A stretch of DNA of 64,000 nucleotides from Lewinella sp. LCG006 (GTDB lineage: Bacteria; Bacteroidota; Bacteroidia; Chitinophagales; Saprospiraceae), in assembly GCF_040784935.1 (NCBI RefSeq), contig NZ_CP160680.1, forward strand, positions 4,941,802 to 5,005,801, written 5' to 3'. The notes under the pieces were generated by a model. That model was given only the letters and a program-made list of their open reading frames with translations. It ran no database searches and was not told the origin of the DNA. How positions within the stretch are numbered: the first letter of the stretch is position 1; each line of letters opens with the position of its first letter. Position numbers and translations under genes: made by a program. Below are positions 18,155 to 27,298 of this stretch, one piece after another.

Positions 18155-19132
18155 CTAATAATGCTTCAATCTAGTCGCATACTCCGTAGGATTGACGTGG
18201 GCCAAATTGCGGGAATCTTTGGGCATAAACTGCCAGGGTGTCGACTGCTTGGTCCAATCGAAGGCGCTTTTTTCTAGGTAGCGTTTGCGGTAGACGATGG
18301 GGGTACAGTCGCGGTATTTTTTGAAGAGGCGATTGAAATTAGCTAAGTTGTTGAAGCCCGATTTTGCACTGATCTGACTGACCGTGTCGTCGGTGTCGAG
18401 CAAGAGTTTACAAGCGTGCCCGATGCGTAGGTCAATCAGGAATTGGGAAAAACTACGGAAGGCAAATTTGCGGAAAAAGTGACTGAAAGCCGAGGGACTC
18501 ATGTTTAACTTAGTCGATACTTCCTCCAGCCGCAGGGAAGGATTCGTGAAATGTTTCAAGATGTAGCTGTAGGCCAATTGAATCCGATTGGTACTGTTGC
18601 GCAAGGCTTGGGGAGAGAAGCCTTCGCTCGCCAGTAAGGTAGCCTCTTTGGCGTGGGAAAGCAGGTCTAAAAGCTGTAAAAAATTGATGATATTGGTGAA
18701 GCCCTGATCTTCCGTTAATCCAATCATCAGGCGCATCGCCTCCTGCAGGCACTGCCCGTGAAATTTGATGCCCCGCCGGGAATCCGTCAACAAGTTGCGA
18801 ATAGGTAAAAAACGATCTTTCTGAAAGAGGTGACTGCCAAACAAATCCATCGCAAACTGGATGGTAATGACGCGGTAGGGAGGCCCCTTTTCCTGGAGCA
18901 GTTGATCGCCATCCCACTTATGGTAGAGATAAGGTCCTAAAAGTACCAGATCGAAGTCCTGGTACCGTTCGGTGGAATCGCCTACGATACGTGTGCCAGA
19001 CATGCCCATCACCAGGTTCAACTCATACTCCGGGTGATTGTGAATGGGGTAATCGAAGCCATTATTGGTAGAATCGAGGACCACTAATACATCCTGGTTT
19101 TTCAAGGGGGTTATTTCCCGATAGATGTCCAT
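18155..19132 (-). CDS. AraC-family transcriptional regulator of the sugar locus
   Basis: 325 residues. An N-terminal cupin-type sensing domain (IHNHPEYELNLVMGMSGTRI; GPYLYHKW) and a C-terminal pair of HTH motifs (LRLEEVSTKLNMSPSAFSHF and VSQISAKSGFNNLANFNRLF, followed by the family signature region YRDCTPIVYRKRYL). This pattern is typical of carbohydrate-responsive activators. It is transcribed divergently from susC, and the 158-bp shared region carries three direct repeats (19182-19239) that are the likely binding sites. In this phylum Sus loci are often run by hybrid two-component or anti-sigma systems, so an AraC regulator is a minority arrangement. A degenerate copy of its tail lies at 16778-16927. 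Confidence 0.92.
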   Translation of the reverse strand: MDIYREITPLKNQDVLVVLDSTNNGFDYPIHNHPEYELNLVMGMSGTRIVGDSTERYQDFDLVLLGPYLYHKWDGDQLLQEKGPPYRVITIQFAMDLFGSHLFQKDRFLPIRNLLTDSRRGIKFHGQCLQEAMRLMIGLTEDQGFTNIINFLQLLDLLSHAKEATLLASEGFSPQALRNSTNRIQLAYSYILKHFTNPSLRLEEVSTKLNMSPSAFSHFFRKFAFRSFSQFLIDLRIGHACKLLLDTDDTVSQISAKSGFNNLANFNRLFKKYRDCTPIVYRKRYLEKSAFDWTKQSTPWQFMPKDSRNLAHVNPTEYATRLKHY

Positions 19133-19181
19133 ATTTAAAAACTTAAGTTCTTGTTGACGGTCATTTTCCTACGATGGTTTT

Positions 19182-19239
19182 AAGTATTGTTTTAATACAG
19201 AATAAAGTATTGTTATCATGAATTCTTAAAAGTACTGTT
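19182..19239. promoter_or_regulatory. Three direct repeats AAGTAYTGTT, probable AraC operator
   Basis: AAGTATTGTT at 19182-19191 and 19205-19214, and AAGTACTGTT at 19230-19239, spaced 23 and 25 bp apart, between the divergent AraC and susC starts. Direct repeats about two helical turns apart are the usual binding layout for AraC-type dimers. Binding by the neighbouring regulator is inferred. Confidence 0.55.
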
Positions 19240-19290
19240 TTTTTGCGTAATAGTATCATTTTGGCTTCCTGTAAATATTGACCTTTAGGA

Positions 19291-22200
19291 ATGTTAATCA
19301 TAAAGGATTATTCTATGAGCGTAAAATTAGGAGCCAAAGGACACTGTAGGAGTACCCGTCTGCCGTCCATTTGTTGGGTGTTGTCCCTGTGGTTTTTACT
19401 GGGGATGACTACCCTGCAGGCGCAGTCGTTTGTGGTGAAAGGAAGCGTGGTTGAAGGTACTGGTCAGGAACCAATGATTGGAGCCAATGTTGTCGAAAAA
19501 GGAACCACCAATGGAGTGACGACGGACCTAGATGGCCGCTTTTCGTTGGAGGTAAAAGCTGCCGATGCTACCTTGGTGATTAGTTATTTGGGGTATGACA
19601 ATCAGGAAGTACCTGTGGCTGGTCGTTCGGAAATAGCAATAGTGCTTGGCGAAAATACCAAGCTGCTGGAGGAAGTGGTCGTAACGGGCTACCGAAAAGA
19701 AATACGCAGCGATGTTTCCTCGGCCATCAGCTCCATAAAATCCAAAGATATTGAACGACTGGTCGTCGTGGGCATTGATCAGGCATTGCAAGGCCAGGCG
19801 CCGGGTATTGTCGTGACCCAGGTCACTGGTGCGCCTGGTGATGATATTGCGGTTCGGATTCGCGGAGCGGGATCATTGGGTAACAATAATCCGCTGTACG
19901 TAGTAGATGGTGTGCCGACCACCAGCAATATCAACATGTTTTCGCCCAGTGATATTGCCTCTATTGAAGTACTCAAAGATGGAGCTGCCGCCGCTATTTA
20001 TGGTTCGCGGGCCGCTAATGGCGTCGTGCTGATCACCACTAAAAGAGGGCAACCGGGGCAGACCGTCTTCAACTTTGAGGCCTACACGGGGATACAGCAA
20101 CCCGTCAGGTTACCAGAACTATTGAACGCAGAAGAATTCCTGACCATCCGCAATGAGGGGATCACCAATGCCAATGAACTCCGTAACCCTGCCAATATTC
20201 TGCCCACTTATGATATGGCGATCTTAGATACTTTAGCTGATACCGATTGGCTGGGCCTCGTTTTTGCACCGGCACCAATGCAGCGTTACTCCCTCTCGGC
20301 GATGGGCGGTGGAGAACAAAGTCGCTTTTTTATCTCCGGTGAATACCTCACCCAAGACGGTATCTACCAGGGACAGGGCTTTGATAAGTACCAGCTCCGG
20401 ATCAATGGAGACATTGGCAATGACCGTTTTCGCATCGGTAGCAATCTCTCCTTTTCCGCTACAGAACGCCAGGTGATCAATTCTTCCGGGGATGGCTTTG
20501 GCCCGGGCAACGAACCCAGCGGCATTCGCTATACCCTGATTGCTTCCCCGCTATTTCCGGTCTACCATCCCGATGGTACCTTGGTCAAGACTTCTACGGA
20601 ATTATCAGATCCGACGCTTTTTGGCGACGGCAATGCCAACCCGCTGGCATTCAACCAAAATACCGATTGGACCATCAACCGCTACCGGATGTTTGGTTCA
20701 GTATTCGCAGAACTTACCCTGCTTGATGGACTGCAATTGAGAACGACGCTGGGTGGCGACCTGCTCTTTGAGCGCAGCAAGCTGTTCAAGGAACGTTTGT
20801 CACCAGCGATTTACGACCCTACGTCTTTAAACGAAGGCCGGGTCTTCGCGCAAACCCTGGTGTGGAACAACTCGCTAAACTTCCAGCGTGATTTTGGCGA
20901 TCATCGAATCTCTACCCTCCTCGGCATGGAGGCGATCCAGAATCATACGGATTACCTGGGAGCATCGGCCAACAATTTCCGGCGCAACGATCCGCTCTTC
21001 CGTTATATCGATGCCAGCATACCGGAAGAGATCAGCAACGTCGGAGCGTCCGGCATTGCGACGGAGTGGGCTTTGTTGTCCTATTTTGGTCAGTTTACCT
21101 ATTCCTACAAACGGCGCTACGTGGTCAGTACGGCCATTCGCCGGGATGGCTCTTCCCGTTTTGGGAAAAACAATCGCTGGGGGACTTTCCCTTCCGTTTC
21201 GGCAGCCTGGAATATTTCGAACGAACCCTGGTTCGCCAACCAGGACTTTGTTTCCAGTCTGAAATTACGTGCCAGCTGGGGACGCTTGGGTAACCAGGAA
21301 ATTGGGGTTTACCCCTTCAGCTCCCTGGTGAGTGTGGGTGATCGGGTCTACGTTTTTGGTAACAATAACAACGTTGCCACGGGGGCCAATATCGTGGAAA
21401 TTGGTAATAGTAATATTCGCTGGGAAACCAGCACCCAGACCAATTTCGGAATGGATGTTGCTTTTGGTGGTGATCGTCTGTCCATTACGGCCGATGTGTT
21501 TCGTAAAACGACCGAAGACATCCTCGTGCGGGTTCCTATTCCCCAAACGGGTGGTGCCACACGTCCTCCTTTTGTCAATGCCGCCAGTGTTCAGAACGAA
21601 GGACTTGAGCTGGGCTTGATTTACAAAAACAGGATTGGCAAAGTGGGCTATTCCATCGGCGCAAATTTCACGACCCTGCGTAACGAAGTTATCTCGATTG
21701 CCGACAGTGAGCCCATTTTAGGAGGCTTTGGCTTGTCGGATGGATCGCTGACGCGGACGGAACCTGGCCATCCGGTAGGTTCCTTCTATCTCTGGGAGAT
21801 GGTGGGCTTGTTTCAGTCGGAGGAGGAGATTGCGGCTAGTCCTTTTCAGAGCCAGTTTACCCGTCCCGGCGACGTCAAGTTTGCGGATCTCAACGGAGAT
21901 AATATTATTGATGACAAAGATCGTAAGCACGTAGGCAATCCATTCCCCGACTTCACCTACGGCTTAAACCTGGGGCTCAATTGGGGCGGATTCGATTTCT
22001 CGATGCTGGTACAAGGAGTCCAAGGCAACGATGTCTATTTCCTTTACGGCAATTTTGCTTACGAAACCCAATTGCGAGGTTTCAACTCGTACCGCGATAT
22101 TCTTGATCGGTGGACCCCCACCAATACCGATACCGACATCCCGCGCGTAAGCGTTGATGACCGCAATGGCAACCGCCGCCCTTCCACCCGCTTTTTGGAA

Positions 22201-22470
22201 GATGGCTCCTACCTGCGGATACGGAATATTTCTCTGGGCTATGATTTTGCCCAGCTGATCAACAATGAGCAGATCAGCACGATGCGCGTTTACTGCACCG
22301 TTCAGAATGCCCTGACGCTCACCAATTACCCCGGATTAGACCCCGAAATACAGGCCAATGCCAACGATACCCAAGGCTTGGGCATTTCCTCAGATCTGGC
22401 AGTGGGCATTGACTGGGGAACGGTGCCCGCACCACGGACCATCATTGCGGGTGTTCAACTTAAGTTTTAA
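19291..22470 (+). CDS. SusC-like TonB-dependent outer membrane transporter
   Basis: 1059 residues. The signal peptide ends near TTLQAQ; an ATG eight codons later (19315) is an alternative start. There is a carboxypeptidase-regulatory-like domain (VKGSVVEGTGQEPMIGANV to about residue 130), then the TonB plug with EEVVVTGYRKE and the SusC signature region DGAAAAIYGSRAANGVVLIT near 230-250, and a large beta-barrel. Together with the SusD lipoprotein starting 15 bp downstream it should import oligosaccharides across the outer membrane using TonB energy. It is the first gene of the sugar operon, divergent from the AraC regulator. Confidence 0.96.
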   Translation: MLIIKDYSMSVKLGAKGHCRSTRLPSICWVLSLWFLLGMTTLQAQSFVVKGSVVEGTGQEPMIGANVVEKGTTNGVTTDLDGRFSLEVKAADATLVISYLGYDNQEVPVAGRSEIAIVLGENTKLLEEVVVTGYRKEIRSDVSSAISSIKSKDIERLVVVGIDQALQGQAPGIVVTQVTGAPGDDIAVRIRGAGSLGNNNPLYVVDGVPTTSNINMFSPSDIASIEVLKDGAAAAIYGSRAANGVVLITTKRGQPGQTVFNFEAYTGIQQPVRLPELLNAEEFLTIRNEGITNANELRNPANILPTYDMAILDTLADTDWLGLVFAPAPMQRYSLSAMGGGEQSRFFISGEYLTQDGIYQGQGFDKYQLRINGDIGNDRFRIGSNLSFSATERQVINSSGDGFGPGNEPSGIRYTLIASPLFPVYHPDGTLVKTSTELSDPTLFGDGNANPLAFNQNTDWTINRYRMFGSVFAELTLLDGLQLRTTLGGDLLFERSKLFKERLSPAIYDPTSLNEGRVFAQTLVWNNSLNFQRDFGDHRISTLLGMEAIQNHTDYLGASANNFRRNDPLFRYIDASIPEEISNVGASGIATEWALLSYFGQFTYSYKRRYVVSTAIRRDGSSRFGKNNRWGTFPSVSAAWNISNEPWFANQDFVSSLKLRASWGRLGNQEIGVYPFSSLVSVGDRVYVFGNNNNVATGANIVEIGNSNIRWETSTQTNFGMDVAFGGDRLSITADVFRKTTEDILVRVPIPQTGGATRPPFVNAASVQNEGLELGLIYKNRIGKVGYSIGANFTTLRNEVISIADSEPILGGFGLSDGSLTRTEPGHPVGSFYLWEMVGLFQSEEEIAASPFQSQFTRPGDVKFADLNGDNIIDDKDRKHVGNPFPDFTYGLNLGLNWGGFDFSMLVQGVQGNDVYFLYGNFAYETQLRGFNSYRDILDRWTPTNTDTDIPRVSVDDRNGNRRPSTRFLEDGSYLRIRNISLGYDFAQLINNEQISTMRVYCTVQNALTLTNYPGLDPEIQANANDTQGLGISSDLAVGIDWGTVPAPRTIIAGVQLKF

Positions 22471-22485
22471 AAAGAACCAGAAACG

Positions 22486-23910
22486 ATGAAACTACTACGC
22501 TATATTTTACCCTTACTGATGCTCACCTCTTGTGAAGGCATCTTAGACAAAGATCCGATTGCGACTTATGATGCAGGCAGCTTTTTCCAAACGGGCGATG
22601 ACGCGCTGCAAGCACTCAATGCGGCTTATGGACCTTTGTTATTCAACAATGACAATGGTAATTTTTATTGGGCTTTCGCCGAAATAACCTCCGACGAAGC
22701 CATTACGGGAGGTGATGGTTCCCGCCCTGGTTTAGTGGAACTGGAAGCCTTCACCTATACGCCTCGGACCGAAGAGTTTAACACTTTTTGGAAAGTACAG
22801 TACGAGGGAATTGCCCAGTGTAACCTCGTGCTGGACAATATCGAAAATGTGGAGGTGGAAGAAACGCTGCGCGCCCAGTACACGGGAGAAGCACTTTTTT
22901 TGCGGTCCTATTATTACTTTTTATTGACCCAGGTATTTGGCGAAGTTCCGCTGATAACGGAGCTGTTACCTCCCGATGAGCTGCGTCAACCAGCCAGTTC
23001 GCGGGAGGAGATTTTTGCACAAATTATTGCAGATTGCGAGCGGGCTGCCCCTTTACTACCGGTCGTAGCTGCTGCCGGTAGTGAAGGTCGTGCCACGCGG
23101 GGAGCGGCTTTAGCGCTGGCGAGTAAGACCAATTTGTACGCCGAAAACTGGTCGGCAGTACTCAGCTATGTGAGCCGGATCAAAGATCTGGGCGTCTATG
23201 CATTGGTCGAAGATTATGCCGATAACTACGGCAAGTTTACCCAGAATAACAGCGAGTCGGTGTGGGAAATTCAACACGCCAACCTAGAGTTGGGCTTGGG
23301 TAATTTCCTCAATCAATGGTGGGCTTCGCGCAAAATTGATGGCTATGGCTTCGCCGAAGTTACGCCATCATTTGTGGCGGCTTTTGAAGAAGGGGATCCT
23401 CGCCTGCCCATCACGGTGGCAATGCGTGGAGATGAATACTTCGGTCGTACCTACACCAACTCATTCTCTTCTACGAAGTACAGTGTTCGAAAATATATCC
23501 AATCCGATTCGGTCGTGACGCAGAAGGCGGATGGCGACATCAACTACACGGCTATTCGCTACGCGGAAGTCTTGTTGTGGGAAGCAGAAGCGCTGATTGA
23601 ATTAAACCAAACCGCCGCAGCACTGGCACCGCTGGAGGAAGTCCGAGCGCGAGCGCGAGCCCAATCCATAGAACCCGCCACGACGCTGCCCGTGATCACT
23701 ACCACCGATCAGGCAGCATTGCGGGAGCTCTTGCGGCACGAACGACAAGTAGAACTGGGTTTTGAAATGCACCGGTTTTTCGATCTCGTGCGCTGGGGTG
23801 TGGCCGCAGATTCACTCGCTGGTTTTGAAGTAGGAAAGCATGAGGTATTCCCGATTCCACAAGCGGAAATTGACTTGAACCCCATGCTTAAACAGAATCC
23901 GAACTACTAA
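22486..23910 (+). CDS. SusD-like (RagB) surface glycan-binding lipoprotein
   Basis: 474 residues. Lipoprotein signal MKLLRYILPLLMLTSCEG with lipobox LTSC. It has the SusD/RagB layout: N-terminal FFQTGDDALQALNAAYGPL, TPR-like helices (LRAQYTGEALFLRSYYYFLL) and the conserved C-terminal RHERQVELGFEMHRFFDLVRWG motif followed by LNPMLKQNPNY. It forms the lid of the SusC transporter and binds the substrate at the cell surface. Co-transcribed with susC (15-bp gap) and followed by a long hairpin at 24028-24125. Confidence 0.95.
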   Translation: MKLLRYILPLLMLTSCEGILDKDPIATYDAGSFFQTGDDALQALNAAYGPLLFNNDNGNFYWAFAEITSDEAITGGDGSRPGLVELEAFTYTPRTEEFNTFWKVQYEGIAQCNLVLDNIENVEVEETLRAQYTGEALFLRSYYYFLLTQVFGEVPLITELLPPDELRQPASSREEIFAQIIADCERAAPLLPVVAAAGSEGRATRGAALALASKTNLYAENWSAVLSYVSRIKDLGVYALVEDYADNYGKFTQNNSESVWEIQHANLELGLGNFLNQWWASRKIDGYGFAEVTPSFVAAFEEGDPRLPITVAMRGDEYFGRTYTNSFSSTKYSVRKYIQSDSVVTQKADGDINYTAIRYAEVLLWEAEALIELNQTAAALAPLEEVRARARAQSIEPATTLPVITTTDQAALRELLRHERQVELGFEMHRFFDLVRWGVAADSLAGFEVGKHEVFPIPQAEIDLNPMLKQNPNY

Positions 23911-24027
23911 TCTTTGGGTACTGGGTATAGGGTATAGGGATTTTTGATAAACCCAAATTCGGCATTATACCAAGTACCAAGTACTGAGGTTACTGATGAA
24001 GAGGTGCTTAAATTTAAGAACAGCACG

Positions 24028-24125
24028 AAAATAAATTCTATTTCGGTTTTCGAATAGCTGGCTAAGCGATTCATTTTAAGCGTGTCAGCTATTCGAAAAG
24101 CCTAAAGAAATAGAAATTTATTTTC
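24028..24125. repeat. Long imperfect hairpin between susD and the next gene
   Basis: The left arm 24028-24060 ends TTTTCGAATAGCTG, and the right arm 24086-24125 begins CAGCTATTCGAAAA; both continue into ATAAATTCTATTTC-like sequence, giving about 33 paired positions around a 25-base loop. There is no T run, so it is not a classical terminator. It may set the expression ratio or mRNA stability of susCD against the downstream genes, or be a miniature mobile element. Confidence 0.7.
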
Positions 24126-24163
24126 TGCGCAATAATTGGTCTATGTTGATTTTGGTGCAAAAG

Positions 24164-27100
24164 ATGATGAAACAAATACTATGGTTGGTGTGCTTGCTAC
24201 CGCTGGCCCTGGCCGGGCAGTCTGGTCAAGTGGCAATTCCTCGAGTGGAAGCGATGCCTAATCAGCCAGCACCTTATAACTTGCTGGATTGGAAAACCGT
24301 CGCCTTGGAATACGATGAAATGATCTACGATACGGAACTGACGGGGCAATACTTACCCCTCTGTTTTGTGGAGCCAAGCGGGGTCAACTATCCACTCAGT
24401 CCCACCTTTCGGCTGCATACCTACGTAGGTACTTTTTCGCCACTGGGCAATGAAGCCATTAACGTATTGCCATCCCTGGTGGGGGCAACGCTGGTGGGCC
24501 AGAACAAGCAAAATCAGTTTGGTCGCAATTGGGTACAGATGAGCCAGAACTTTTACAATAAAGCCAACGGCGAAAATATCTATCTCAATGCCCCCTCTAC
24601 CAGTAGTGGGAATGACTGGTGGTACGACATGATGCCCAATGTCTACTTTTATCAACTCTACGACTTGTACCCGGATCTCGGCGGGGAGGCTGACTTTCAG
24701 TTCACCACTATCGCCGATAAAATGTTGGCGGCCATCAAAGCGATGGGCGGTGGTGCTACTCCCTGGTCGGTTCCTTACCTCAATTATCGGGCCTGGAGTT
24801 TTACCGAAATGACGCCCAATGCTCAGGGCGTTCCCGAGCCCGAAGCTGCTGGTGCCTTCGCCTGGTTGCTGTACCAAGCCTGGAATGAAACTGGCAACGA
24901 AGCATACCTGCAAGGCGCAGAGTGGGCGCTGGACTTCCTGGAAGACTGGTCAGCTAATCCTTCCTACGAGTTGCAATTGCCTTACGGAACGCTCACTGCC
25001 GCCCGAATGAACGCAGAATTGGGCACCAACTATGATGTGGAGAAGATGCTCAACTGGTCATTCGATCGTGGTCCCCTGCGGGGCTGGGGTACTATTGTGG
25101 GCAATTGGAACGGCTTCGATGTCTCCGGTTTGGTGGGGGAGGCCAATGACAATGGCAACGATTATGCTTTTCAGCTGAATGGCGTGCAACAAGCCGCAGC
25201 ATTGGTGCCAGCGGTGCGTTACGATAAGCGTTTTGCGCGCGCCATTGGCAAGTGGGTACTGAATTTAGCCAATGCGACCCGCCTTTTTTACCCAGGATTT
25301 TTACCGAGTTTCCTTCAGGATGCCTCGGAGTGGTCCATGGCCAATGATCCTCAACAGGTGATTGGCTACGAGGCTTTACGCGAAAACTGGAACGGGCAAT
25401 CTCCTTTCTCTACCGGTGATGCTTTAGGCGGCAATTGGGCGGCCACGAATCTTTCCCTCTACAGTACAGGCTCCATCGGTTACCTCGGAGCGATCATCGA
25501 ACCTACGGAAGTACAGCGCATCCTACAGTTGGATCTATTGAAAACCGATTTCTTCGCCGCCGCCGCTTATCCGACCTATTTGTACTATAACCCTTACGGG
25601 CAAACGGAGACCATCACCCTCGCCTTAGGCGATGAGCCGGTTGATGTTTATGATGCCCTGACCGAGGCATTTGTGGCACAAAGTGTAAGTGGCGACTTGA
25701 GTGTCGCCCTATTGGCGGATGCTGCTCGGATGCTGGTGATTTGTCCGGCAGGAGGAGCAATTACTTACGATGAAAATAAAATGCTCATTGATGGTGTCGT
25801 GGTGGATTACCAGCAGACTGCGCAGGCTTATACGGCGGCTCCTCGTTTCAGAGGTTTAGCGGCGGAAGATTCGCCATTGGCGGTTTCTACTTCTACCACC
25901 GTCTACGCCACTGTGCAAGATATTGATAGTGATGCACTGAGTTACACGTGGTCGGCTAGCGCGGGCACTTTTATGGATAATGGTGCAAGCATTGTTTACA
26001 CCGCGCCGACGAACGAAGGAGCAGTAGACATTCAGTGTATTGTTGGAGATGAGGCCGGCAACCTGGATACGGCCATGCTGGTTCTGCCTATTGTTCCGGA
26101 AATCAATCTCGCTCCGGAGATTATTTCCATAGAAAAAAGTGCACCATATACGCTTCCACAAGGTATGGTCACCTTTACTTGTGTGGCGACGGATGAAGCT
26201 CCGCAAAGTTTAAGCTACAGCTGGTCGGCCAGTGGAGGTATCATCAGCGGCAACGGAGCTACAGCCAGTTGGGATGCTCCCGCAGGAGAAGGGGTCATCG
26301 AAATTGAAGTGGTTGTTACCGACGACGAGGGGCAAAGCACCACGGCCACTACGGAAATACTGGTACGCAACTTCGTCTCCACCGGAGGGGATATTATTGC
26401 CCATTATCCCTTTACGGGGAATGCGCTTGATATCAGTGGCAATGAGCTGCACGGTCAGAACAATGGTGCACTCCTGACTACTGACTTGTTGGGCGCCAGC
26501 AACAATGCTTACTACTTCAACGGCGGCAGCCAGCATATTGCGGTGGAGAACATGCCGATCTTGAACGTTCAGGAAGCTATTACCGTAAGTGGCTGGTTGG
26601 AAATGAACGCACTGCTGGAGCGCGAAGCCTTCGTCGTTTCCCACGGCAGTTGGCAGAATCGCTGGAAAATCTCTATCACCCCGCAGCAACAATTACGCTG
26701 GACGGTGAATACCCTCACTGGAACGCGAGATTTAGACATCCTAGCACCTTTAGCAGTGGACGAATTCTATCATTTTGCCGCTACTTACGACGGCGAATAC
26801 CTGGCTTTGTATCTCAACGGTGAACTAGCTGCCTACCGAGCTGCTGATGGATTAATACGTACGACTACCTTCCCACTATTGATTGGTCAGATGCTACCAG
26901 GCCAACCCGAATACAACTTTAAAGGGGTGATTGATGAGGTGAAAATTTTCGATCACGCCCTTACACCTGCAGAAGTGGCTACGCTTTACCAAGGGGGCGT
27001 AACTCCCAATACCGAACCCATCGCATTGACGGAAGAGCAACTCTTGGCCTACCCCAATCCCGTAGAAAACTCCCTTTATCTACATTGGGCCGCAGCCAGG

Positions 27101-27271
27101 AATCAAGAAGGACACATTGAAGTCTTCGACGTATTAGGTCGGAGCGTATACCGCCAAAAAACGACAAGTGATACCGAACAGATCGCGGTGGAGCACTGGC
27201 CGGAAGGTCATTATCACCTGATTTGGAGTAGCCCATTGGGTCGCTCAGTGAGTACCGTAATTAAAATTTAA
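24164..27271 (+). CDS. Large secreted protein: unrecognised helical catalytic-type domain, Ig-like repeats, LamG, T9SS type A tail
   Basis: 1035 residues from ATG 24164 (MMKQILWLVCLLPLALAGQ signal peptide; the frame is open 21 bp further upstream). Residues about 20-560 are rich in Trp/Tyr and helix-repeat-like segments (NDWWYDMMPNVYFYQLYDLYP, WLLYQAWNETGNEAYLQGAEW, LNGVQQAAALVPAVRYDKRFARA), resembling (alpha/alpha) toroid glycosidases or lyases, but I cannot name a family. Two Ig/PKD-like domains follow (SYTWSASAGTF, SYSWSASGGII), then a LamG/concanavalin-like domain (about 745-950, IAHYPFTGNALDISGNELHG) and a type A sorting domain (YPNPVENSLYLHW). In the sugar operon it probably binds or cleaves the polysaccharide outside the cell. 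Confidence 0.8.
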   Translation: MMKQILWLVCLLPLALAGQSGQVAIPRVEAMPNQPAPYNLLDWKTVALEYDEMIYDTELTGQYLPLCFVEPSGVNYPLSPTFRLHTYVGTFSPLGNEAINVLPSLVGATLVGQNKQNQFGRNWVQMSQNFYNKANGENIYLNAPSTSSGNDWWYDMMPNVYFYQLYDLYPDLGGEADFQFTTIADKMLAAIKAMGGGATPWSVPYLNYRAWSFTEMTPNAQGVPEPEAAGAFAWLLYQAWNETGNEAYLQGAEWALDFLEDWSANPSYELQLPYGTLTAARMNAELGTNYDVEKMLNWSFDRGPLRGWGTIVGNWNGFDVSGLVGEANDNGNDYAFQLNGVQQAAALVPAVRYDKRFARAIGKWVLNLANATRLFYPGFLPSFLQDASEWSMANDPQQVIGYEALRENWNGQSPFSTGDALGGNWAATNLSLYSTGSIGYLGAIIEPTEVQRILQLDLLKTDFFAAAAYPTYLYYNPYGQTETITLALGDEPVDVYDALTEAFVAQSVSGDLSVALLADAARMLVICPAGGAITYDENKMLIDGVVVDYQQTAQAYTAAPRFRGLAAEDSPLAVSTSTTVYATVQDIDSDALSYTWSASAGTFMDNGASIVYTAPTNEGAVDIQCIVGDEAGNLDTAMLVLPIVPEINLAPEIISIEKSAPYTLPQGMVTFTCVATDEAPQSLSYSWSASGGIISGNGATASWDAPAGEGVIEIEVVVTDDEGQSTTATTEILVRNFVSTGGDIIAHYPFTGNALDISGNELHGQNNGALLTTDLLGASNNAYYFNGGSQHIAVENMPILNVQEAITVSGWLEMNALLEREAFVVSHGSWQNRWKISITPQQQLRWTVNTLTGTRDLDILAPLAVDEFYHFAATYDGEYLALYLNGELAAYRAADGLIRTTTFPLLIGQMLPGQPEYNFKGVIDEVKIFDHALTPAEVATLYQGGVTPNTEPIALTEEQLLAYPNPVENSLYLHWAAARNQEGHIEVFDVLGRSVYRQKTTSDTEQIAVEHWPEGHYHLIWSSPLGRSVSTVIKI

Positions 27272-27298
27272 GAACCTTAACTTTAATACCATTTTACG

